Virus record (IMG/VR): IMGVR_UViG_3300020183_000007 | Span: 1 to 64,000 of that record | DNA: 64,000 nucleotides | Reading direction: 5' to 3' (one strand) | From: a virus | Part shown: piece after piece, positions 16,525 to 25,500 of the stretch | Layout: each line of letters begins with the position of its first letter | Numbering within the stretch: position 1 is the first letter of the stretch | The notes under the pieces: generated by a model | Told to the model about the DNA's origin: nothing | Seen by the model: the letters and a program-made list of their open reading frames with translations, nothing else | Databases searched by the model: none | Position numbers and translations under genes: made by a program

Positions 16525-19269
16525 TTAAGACCAATCTTCCCCTTCCATGTTTTGCAAATCGAAAACAATTCCGGCTGTTAAGTTATTTCTAATAATATTA
16601 TATATTTCTTTTGGTGAAGTAAAGTTTTGCTTAACATTTTCAGGTATTTTAATTATAACATATCCGCCATTCATATATGCAGTTGCATTTGCGGGATATA
16701 CGTCCCAGTGAGACAGAATTTCAGGAACTTCATTAACTATATCTGAATTTTCTATATCAGCCCGAATCCCACCACCCCTTAATCTAAGGTCGGACAGTTT
16801 AGGCTTAACTTTATTTGGGTTGTTAGTAACATATATTATTGCTATGCAAAGCGCAAATGGATCGTAGTCTATGGATGTTTCATCAAAAATAGTAGAACTA
16901 TATGTAAAATTAATCAAATTTGGATATTGAAATTCAGTTATTTTTTCATAGCTAAATACATTTACCTCAGATTGATTAGGTGTGTTTTTCTTATATATAT
17001 TTCGTGGTGTCAGATATATATACATAGGTTTATCAAACTGTACACTGTCAGAATTTAAGAATGGATTCAAAGGTATAGGGTCTCCATTAATTTGTCTGAC
17101 TAAAGAATTTTTATTTACAGTTGAATAATTTACTTTAATTAAAGATGGATCACTTGGAATTATTCGTTTTTTAAATTTTATTAATCCATTATCACAATCT
17201 ACATCTAATATAAGAGAGTCCTCAACTTTTACCCAAGCTGATGTTACACTTGCCCTAGTATACACTTCTACTTGTTGGCGGACTATTCCACCTATCGACT
17301 GCATATAGTCAGTTTTGTGATTCCAACTTAAAATTGGAGTTTTTCTTAATTTAATTGATTTATTATCAACAACTATAGGATGTTCATTAGATATATCATA
17401 ATATCCATATCCATATATTTTTGACCAAGAAACTCCCGGTAGATCCATGGTGGAGTATTCGGCTAACATTTCTTGCCCAGAATATATTGACTTCCAATCA
17501 GTATATTGGATAAGGGAATCAATTTTTACCTTTTTATTAAAAGAACCATTTGTCACCGGCAATTCCCATGCATCGTATTTTGATAGATTAGCATTAATAT
17601 TATTAACTTGTATTCCAGATCCATTGTTATATTTAACTGAATATATAGGGGTTAAATACTTTAATGGAATTCTTACAGGGATAAACGTAGTGGAATTATT
17701 TTGGCCAACAAAATCATTATCTCCATTAGCACCATCCGCGTCCAACGCACAAACTGCTATATAGATATTTTCAAAATTAGTAAAAGATGATCTCGTATAG
17801 AAATCAATATAGCTTAGAGAACTTCCAAGCATTTCTTGAGTGTTTAGATCATAAAAGCCATACCTCAACCCATCTGCGGGCAGCTCATTAACTAACGAAA
17901 AATATCCGTAAGCAATGTCTCTCTCCTCCTGAGAAAGCGTTGCCGGATTTGATATTGACGCAGATATCTGCGCTAATGTTGGCAGACCGACTGGTTTGCC
18001 GCTCGAATCGCACAACAGCAATACACCGTCTCCATAATTAATAGAGTTTTTTCCTTCAGGAAACATTTGACCAAGACGATTCTTTAGTCTGTAACCGGAA
18101 GACAAGTCTATTACGGTCGTCCTAGTAAGGGCATCGCCGTAAAATGTACTTGAGGTTTCTAACACTACATTATTTTCCTGTGTCTGCCTAATTGATATGG
18201 GTGATCCGGATACAGTTTCGCCAAGGCTCACTGTGTCAGATAGGCTTAAATTTGCTAAAGCAAAGGTTCCAGATACTACATTGCTTCTAAAATTAGGAAT
18301 TTTTATTTCATATTCTCCAGTTGAAATATAGTCAATGCTGTTAAGATTTATTCCTGAACCAGAAGTAAATGTTAACTGTCTTTGATTAATGCCATCTGGA
18401 TAATATGTTAATCGCGATATATATTGTGTTTGTTGCGCAGATACTCTTTCTACACTTGAAAGATTTATTAAAGCTGGAGAAGATGGAGTGACATCATTTA
18501 GTGACGTAATAAAATTAGCTTTTACAGTAATTGTAATAGGATCATCATAATCTACAACCTGTGTTATATCTGGATCTTGCGCTAAAGCTAATACATTTAT
18601 TTCCGATATACCGAACCCTTCACCTTGACCTAGTCCATATATTGGTCCGCCCACAAGATTAACCCATATATATCTGGCACTTTCGCCAGATCTGCCATTC
18701 ATTGGTATCTCTATATTTCCGGTTGCAGCAGAGAGATCTAGCGCCTCGATATTCGGATAGTGAAATATATTTGAAGAAAAAGAAGAATGCCAACCGAAAG
18801 AAATAGCCTTATAATTCCTCCATCTAATATCCTGATCTGGAACTATAATAATTTTTTCAATACCAATAATAGATTGTGGTATCTCGAAAAATATTACATC
18901 AGAGGCAGAACTTGGACCGGCTACTCCTGTAAATGTTGTTTTTCTATATACTTTTCCAGTATTAATATCTGGGGCTAAACCCATCTCTTCAACCTTTTGT
19001 ATATATTTCCTAATATCTTCAGACGCAAAGGACTTCCAACTTTCAAACAAACTATTATTAGTCGTTTTTAAGTTCAACCAATATTTAGCTAAATACCATT
19101 TAGTTTCACTATCAACCTTACCATCAATATATCTCTGATTATTTGATATCTGAAAAGATCTAACAGCAGACGCAGTCGAAGAACCATAATCGCCATCTAT
19201 TGCTTTTGAATAGAAGCCCGAGGCACCGAGCGTATATTGTATGTATTTGACATATTCATGTGTTGCCAT
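16525..19269 (-). CDS. Structural protein with N-terminal peptidoglycan-binding domain
   Basis: A 914-aa protein. Residues about 5-68 form a PG_binding_1-type domain: VKYIQYTLGASGFYSKAIDG, then DYGSSTASAVRSFQ and DGKVDSETKWYL, the helical fold that anchors hydrolases to cell-wall peptidoglycan. The remaining roughly 840 residues are beta-rich, with galactose-binding-like and Ig-like character and a section KPKLSDLRLRGGG resembling the closing strands of the neighbouring proteins. No hydrolase motif is visible, so it is probably a virion protein that grips the cell wall during adsorption or penetration. AAGGA lies six bases before the ATG. Confidence 0.75.
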   Translation of the reverse strand: MATHEYVKYIQYTLGASGFYSKAIDGDYGSSTASAVRSFQISNNQRYIDGKVDSETKWYLAKYWLNLKTTNNSLFESWKSFASEDIRKYIQKVEEMGLAPDINTGKVYRKTTFTGVAGPSSASDVIFFEIPQSIIGIEKIIIVPDQDIRWRNYKAISFGWHSSFSSNIFHYPNIEALDLSAATGNIEIPMNGRSGESARYIWVNLVGGPIYGLGQGEGFGISEINVLALAQDPDITQVVDYDDPITITVKANFITSLNDVTPSSPALINLSSVERVSAQQTQYISRLTYYPDGINQRQLTFTSGSGINLNSIDYISTGEYEIKIPNFRSNVVSGTFALANLSLSDTVSLGETVSGSPISIRQTQENNVVLETSSTFYGDALTRTTVIDLSSGYRLKNRLGQMFPEGKNSINYGDGVLLLCDSSGKPVGLPTLAQISASISNPATLSQEERDIAYGYFSLVNELPADGLRYGFYDLNTQEMLGSSLSYIDFYTRSSFTNFENIYIAVCALDADGANGDNDFVGQNNSTTFIPVRIPLKYLTPIYSVKYNNGSGIQVNNINANLSKYDAWELPVTNGSFNKKVKIDSLIQYTDWKSIYSGQEMLAEYSTMDLPGVSWSKIYGYGYYDISNEHPIVVDNKSIKLRKTPILSWNHKTDYMQSIGGIVRQQVEVYTRASVTSAWVKVEDSLILDVDCDNGLIKFKKRIIPSDPSLIKVNYSTVNKNSLVRQINGDPIPLNPFLNSDSVQFDKPMYIYLTPRNIYKKNTPNQSEVNVFSYEKITEFQYPNLINFTYSSTIFDETSIDYDPFALCIAIIYVTNNPNKVKPKLSDLRLRGGGIRADIENSDIVNEVPEILSHWDVYPANATAYMNGGYVIIKIPENVKQNFTSPKEIYNIIRNNLTAGIVFDLQNMEGEDWS

Positions 19270-19281
19270 AATATTCCTTAA

Positions 19282-22200
19282 TTAAGATGCTGTTCTATCT
19301 AAAAATTCAGCTGGAATAACAATTGTCGAACCCAACTTTTGTCTGAGCTGTTGCAAGGTCATTAGTGGGTAGATAAGCAAGATCTTTACCCCATCACCTT
19401 CTGGCCGCCCTATTTCCAAACTATATTGACTCAAGCTGTTTTTCGTAACAGTTCCGATATTGTAATCTTTACCATCAAGTGAGCCATCGTTTATCCAATA
19501 TCTCCATGTTGCAATTGGAAAAGGGGTAGAGCCTGGTCCGGGTAACTGGACTCTGCCTATATTTAATTGTTGGACCCATAATGATCTAAAATTAGTAGAA
19601 GAAGTCATTTGAGGAACTGCTGTGGCAACAACTTCAGTTGGGGTTGGTATTCTATTTTGAGGAACTGTTGTGGCAACAACTTCAGTTAGGGTTGGTATTC
19701 TATTTATTCTTTGCTCAATTCTATCTGGAGATTGATAAATATCAGGAGCAGCAGGGGGATTTAACTGATAGTAATTTGATTCATACAACGAAGATATATA
19801 ATCGCCAACAGCCTGTGCGTCTTCTGTCGACAAGAGTCTTTTATCACTACCTCCAGAGGAATCCCAACCTTGTTTCCAAATTCTAGTTTGACCATGAATA
19901 TCTATATCACCAGTATAAGGAAAAACATTAGATGTTTCAGATGTAGACTTAGCTCTTAATAAATCATAGTCATCAATTGCAGATTTAATAGAAGATGTTC
20001 TTAACGTTCTAATTGCTGGCTCTGGCGTTACAACAGTTGTTCTAGTTCTCTTAATTGTTCCCATTAAATCATAAACTAATTCACCATTTAATTTAGTTTG
20101 AAAAACTGTTGGTTGATCTATTCCCTCATAAGAAACAAAAGAAGACTTTAATCTAAATGAATAAGAATGAAAACCAGAAGATTGATTGAACCCACTTAAT
20201 AACTGTCTACTTGACGAGCTATTAATTGGTCTCTCCAATAACGTATAAGGTCCCATACCAGAAATAGGAGAAAGAGATCTTGAATATTTTATCGTATAAG
20301 CGTATAACGCTGCGTTTGCTGGATGTGCGGTATTCCCAGTCGGTTGATTAATCTGATGTAGATAATAAGAAGACGGTATATTTACTGTTAAAGAATTATT
20401 ATTATCTATTTTTGTCGCATCTTTAATCGAAACGTCGGGATTTGTTACTTCAATAAAGAAATCTATATCATTAACCGACACCTCAGATAGTATCGAAACC
20501 TGCGTTGCTGGAAGCTTTAATGACATTTTTTCTTTAAAATAATTTAATACACTAGTGTTATTAGAGGCAGAGTTTTTTGTAAGAACACGTGCATAAACAA
20601 ATGTTGAAGATGATATTGGTGTTACTTCAAAATCGTCTTTTTCAGAATCGTCTAGTGCATCACTGTACATTACCCAGGAAGAATTCCAGTCTGTAACAAG
20701 GTTGGTTAAAGAAGATATTGTAGAAGTAGACTGTTGAGCTCTAGCTTTAGAGTACATTGCATAAGAAACCGCATTATATAATAACTTAAACGGTCCCTCT
20801 ATTATTGCTGGTAATACATTTTCTGTCTCAATATTTCCAGCATGCGTGTTTTCATTGTTGTCGTTAACTGGAATTTCGGATCCAGATAAAGAATAGACTT
20901 TATTACAGTATTCCATTACTGGGAAAGTAGTAGCTATAACGTTGCCTTTTGACAAATTATCAACAGCCGGAGAGTATGATATCGCAGCGCCAATAGATTT
21001 CTGAGATCCTGAAGTGGGACCAACTTTAACAAAACTATTATCAGATACAATATTTGAAAAATATTTATAAGTTTTAGGGTTTAAATCTCTTGTGTATCTA
21101 GATCCAAATACTCCATAATAATTTTTTTCAAAAATGTTATCGTTGATATCCCAGCCACCATTTTTATTTGAATTAATAAGATAGCTGTCAGAATTTATAG
21201 AAGCCGTAGTGGCTGACGATGATTCTACCATCTGTAGTTGTGAGCCACAAAAAAGCCTTTGAGCATCAGGGCAATTAGTTAAATCTAAAAATAAGGTACC
21301 AAATTTATTGGTAATATAATCATTGATTTTTTGTGCTTGAAGCGGAGTAATAGAAATATCGGGTGACCAAAAAACAATGTCAAACCTAGACAGATCTTGT
21401 ATCGTGACTGTGTCTATATCTATTAACCAATGTGATTTTGTATTCTTACTTTGTGTATTAATTAATGGATTTTCAAAATTAAAATTAGATAAATTAAATG
21501 GCGAATTTTCTAGCCTATATATTACATACGGGCTAATATTAGATCCCGAGACACTACCGGAATATAGTATGCAAGCATTAACAGTTCTATTGGCTCCGAA
21601 GTTTACCTGTGTTAAATTGAGAGCTCTTCTTACTCTGCCCACAATTCTCCAATTAAATACCTCGTAAGTTCTATAATCTTTTATTGCTTTGCTGGGCACT
21701 ATAGCTTGATACCCATTTTTGACTATATTTGATTGACCAGATGTATTAACAAATCTATTGTCTACTTTCTTTATAGAAAAAGTATTAGAACCCAAATAAT
21801 TAGGGTCTATAACAAAAGATTCTTCAGGGACTTCCTTAAACATTGGTACAGCATTAATATTTTCTGTATATCTAAGCTGATGATTGTGCCTCTTACCTTT
21901 TTCGTCTACCTCAAACTTATTATAGATTATTTTTAAACCAACAGGTGTAGTGGAGTCTAGAAATACAAGAATTCTGTAAGGTAATTCTGTATCATTTAGA
22001 TTGTAGTCTGTTTTAAATGGCTCTAAAAGAATTTTATACTTTGGCTTATTTGTATCTTTATCAACATAATCTTTGCCATATTGATCGATTATTTTAATTC
22101 CCACATCAGAAATCCGTGTGCTGTCCAGATAATCATTTAAAGTAATAACCGAAAAGACAGCTTGAGCGACAGTAAAATATCTACTTACATAATAGTGATG

Positions 22201-22548
22201 GGCAAAATTATTACTATCTATCTCAGAAGAGATAAATTTTTGAGATGATGTAATTCTATTGGTGAAAATATTACTTACGCTAATATCATTATTGGCAATG
22301 GTTGAGGAACCATCCGACCTCGTCAATATGCCAAATTCATCTGCGTACATTAATTCCGACTGATCAGAAAGCGAAATCCTATTTTCCAATATTGTTCCAG
22401 ATAGATCAAATATTGTGATATTTTTTTCTGGAGAAATTGGATCAACATTAAACCACCCTAAAACAACAGAATCTTTAGGTGCATTTTGACCAATCTTAAC
22501 TGATTTCTCATTATTGGAATTTGTTAAATTAACAAACTTTTCCATCAT
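19282..22548 (-). CDS. Large baseplate/fibre protein with possible Rossmann-like segment
   Basis: A 1088-aa protein in the baseplate/fibre series. Around residues 320-440, ACILYSGSVSG, then LSRFDIVFWSP, QAQKINDYITNKFGTLFLDL resembles the alpha/beta pattern of glutamine-amidotransferase-like (ThuA/DUF4350-type) domains, although no catalytic Cys-His pair stands out. The rest is beta-rich. Near the C-terminus are two copies of a 16-residue unit (RIP-T-TEVVAT-VPQ), from an exact-length 48-bp tandem repeat at 19609-19704. It overlaps the upstream gene by four bases, with GAGGA just before the ATG pair. A structural role is inferred. Confidence 0.55.
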   Translation of the reverse strand: MMEKFVNLTNSNNEKSVKIGQNAPKDSVVLGWFNVDPISPEKNITIFDLSGTILENRISLSDQSELMYADEFGILTRSDGSSTIANNDISVSNIFTNRITSSQKFISSEIDSNNFAHHYYVSRYFTVAQAVFSVITLNDYLDSTRISDVGIKIIDQYGKDYVDKDTNKPKYKILLEPFKTDYNLNDTELPYRILVFLDSTTPVGLKIIYNKFEVDEKGKRHNHQLRYTENINAVPMFKEVPEESFVIDPNYLGSNTFSIKKVDNRFVNTSGQSNIVKNGYQAIVPSKAIKDYRTYEVFNWRIVGRVRRALNLTQVNFGANRTVNACILYSGSVSGSNISPYVIYRLENSPFNLSNFNFENPLINTQSKNTKSHWLIDIDTVTIQDLSRFDIVFWSPDISITPLQAQKINDYITNKFGTLFLDLTNCPDAQRLFCGSQLQMVESSSATTASINSDSYLINSNKNGGWDINDNIFEKNYYGVFGSRYTRDLNPKTYKYFSNIVSDNSFVKVGPTSGSQKSIGAAISYSPAVDNLSKGNVIATTFPVMEYCNKVYSLSGSEIPVNDNNENTHAGNIETENVLPAIIEGPFKLLYNAVSYAMYSKARAQQSTSTISSLTNLVTDWNSSWVMYSDALDDSEKDDFEVTPISSSTFVYARVLTKNSASNNTSVLNYFKEKMSLKLPATQVSILSEVSVNDIDFFIEVTNPDVSIKDATKIDNNNSLTVNIPSSYYLHQINQPTGNTAHPANAALYAYTIKYSRSLSPISGMGPYTLLERPINSSSSRQLLSGFNQSSGFHSYSFRLKSSFVSYEGIDQPTVFQTKLNGELVYDLMGTIKRTRTTVVTPEPAIRTLRTSSIKSAIDDYDLLRAKSTSETSNVFPYTGDIDIHGQTRIWKQGWDSSGGSDKRLLSTEDAQAVGDYISSLYESNYYQLNPPAAPDIYQSPDRIEQRINRIPTLTEVVATTVPQNRIPTPTEVVATAVPQMTSSTNFRSLWVQQLNIGRVQLPGPGSTPFPIATWRYWINDGSLDGKDYNIGTVTKNSLSQYSLEIGRPEGDGVKILLIYPLMTLQQLRQKLGSTIVIPAEFLDRTAS
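19609..19704 (-). repeat. Two-copy 48-bp tandem repeat inside 19282-22548
   Basis: Two adjacent 48-bp units differing at two or three positions, encoding the 16-residue unit RIP(T)(L/P)TEVVAT(T/A)VPQN twice. In frame, so it lengthens a Thr/Val/Pro-rich linker near the C-terminus of the protein. Confidence 0.9.
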
Positions 22549-25500
22549 TGTTCCTCATGATCTGGATGCACTAGCTCATAATCAGCTATATGGTTTGGCG
22601 TTGACCCAAAAATGCCCATTTGATACTGATCGTACTTTCTCAAAGGCACCCATCTTGGGGGCGTCCAATTGGGTGTTGCACTGTTATATATAATAGTATT
22701 TGAATCATTGTGTTTATAAACAAAGTTTGGTGTTGCTATAATATCTGATTTTTCCTGCTTATTTGATGTGTAAATATTGGGCAGTGGGGGACTCAGTTCC
22801 TGGTCATACTGGACTGTATCGTAGGACTCATACCAGTAAATAACATCTCCAGATATAGTAACATTTTGGCCAGCATTAATTTCCTGATCTGCCAGCAAAA
22901 TAGTCTTGGCATAGTCTTCATCTGCTATATTTACTCTTGCGAACCAATATCCAGGAGTAGCCGAATCTTGAGCTGTTGCCACACTTGCTATTTCCAACTT
23001 TCCATCAGAAGATGTATAAGCCGTATAATCTGGTGTCGCAGCAAAAAGATCCTTTAAGGTTCTAGCTTTATTCCAGGAAACACGTAAGATTTTACCCCAT
23101 GGCTGATTATTCCATAAAACCTGTCCGACTATAGACACTGACTGATCAGAGCCGGCATTTATTATTAATGAGGATGGCGCAGCTTTTAGTCTTAGTATTT
23201 CCGAATCTGCGATATTAATATCAAATGGTACAAATGTTACATATCCTTGGGTCTGACTATTGACATTGCCGTACGGAGTTGCAGAGCCAATTCCAGAAAT
23301 GAACACATTGCTTGACTGATATTTCTCTTCACCAGTGTAGGAATAGCGAATTATAGTTTTGGCTATACCATTATCATTAGTGGTAACATAGGCTGGTGTA
23401 GCTGAAACTATATCGCCATAAACATGAAAAGTTTGACCTGGCTTAAAATTATTATTTTCATCATAAGAAACAATGGTCAAATACATTAAATCATCTTGTA
23501 AGTTAGAGATATTTCCTGGAGACAAAACTGCTTTTGCGCTAGCAAAATTGTAATCTGTCTTTGAAATATACACAAACCCTTCGTCTAATGGATTTAACGA
23601 GGGCAGCAATGAAAGATCTATCGAATGACTATTATCATTCAATGAAGACTCATACGTAACAGAGTAGACTTGATCTGTATTTGGGGTAGAGCTAAAGTAA
23701 ACTGATGAACTAAAAATTTCGGTATTAGGGTTGTATACGTTTTTGTCAACATACCAGGCATTTCTGACATCGTAACTGACATTATACTTTCTGCCATATA
23801 CAGAAGGTGTTGCAGCGCTGAAGCAATTCAACTCATTTGTGGAAGTAGATAAATTATCAAATAGTACAACACCAGTGTAGGAATCTGTAACAGATATATT
23901 TTCAACATTTTGATAAGCTAGGTAAATAGTGTTGCTAACGTTACCGTAAATTTCTTCAGTATTACTAAATAAAATATTTCCAGGAGTTGCAGCGTCTTCA
24001 AAAAGAATATTTCTATATTCCTCTTCGCCTACTTTGACTATTATTGGGGAACCAGATCTTGGATATCGACTAATCGGCAGGGAGAAAAATCTCCCTGTGG
24101 CGGAATCAGTAATTGGATTGGAATATATATAGTATTCATCTTGATTTAAGTATAGCCAGCCAGTATGAATTGCTGGATTATTTTGCACTACTTCCTGAAT
24201 GTCTCTAGCTATTCTTACGTCAATATCTATATCTTCATTATTACTAAATGCGTTATTAATATTTGTAATTGAAGAATTTTTATCACTTACATATGGCTCT
24301 ATATATTGAGTATCAGATATTAATTGTATATCTTTTATAATATAATTTATTTCAGAATTTAATCCAAAAGAGTCTTTTGATAAATAAATTCTCTTTAGGA
24401 AATCATCTGAATTAAAGAATAGATTATCTGCCGCCTCTGAACTTTCGTAGACATTATCCAAAGAATCTATATACCCACTAAATATTTGAGGTGTTGTTTC
24501 AGAAGTGAAAGGTGAATACTTGGTAAAATAAATGGGATAGAAATTATTACTAGCTGATTCAAATGTTAAATACGATGGTGTCGCATAATAGTTTATTGTA
24601 GCTGAATCAAAGTAATCTGGGCTGGCAATTTCAGCGTTTGAAGAATTATAGGTTTTATATATTATATTTGGAGATGATGGGACAAGATATCTTTCATTAT
24701 CATCTGGATTTATAGCTGCACCGCCATGCAAAGTATTTATAATGCTAGTTTCATTAAAGTAAGTTAGACCAATAGGTTTAATATTGTCTATATATAGATA
24801 TTGAGGTGTTGCTTGAGGCGGAAGGATCAATCTATCTACAAGATCATCTATGTGCATAGAATAATTTTGTGTCCCCGATGCAGTTAAATTGTTGCTTTCA
24901 TTTAAAAAGAATGATGACGTAATCGTTTGAGTATTAAAACTTGCTAGCTTTGTTTCATATACAGTTGATCCTATTCTTATATTGGCATCTGTGTACGTAT
25001 AATTACTTGGAGAAGCCAACTCAACTTGCTGCATATAAGAAGGATTAGTATAATAGGTCGTGCTGGGAGTAGATTTAGAGAATCCTCCTCTGTAGTTTGC
25101 GGTAGCTAAAGACTTATCATATGTTTGTGTAACATAATTCCATCCACCGTTTGAGAAAACTATTTTTACAGAATCTACATCGTCAAAATTAATTGTATTT
25201 ACACTAGGCGAACTTGAGGCATTATAATATAGGTTGTTATAGATCTTATCTTTAAACTGAAGAGTAGATACTGTATACCCATCATCATTAAAAATTTTAA
25301 TTAAATTAAACTCTGGACTGGATGGATGATTCTCTGAAAATCTATTTCCAACATAAAAATCATCTCTATTTAAATAATTTAAATTAGAATAAAAAGTTGA
25401 TGGTGTTGCGTAATTAGCGTGAGCTTTAACACCTATTTCATAAGTTAAACCAACTCCAATTCTAGATGAAGTATTCCTATAAACTCTAACGTGGCCAGCG

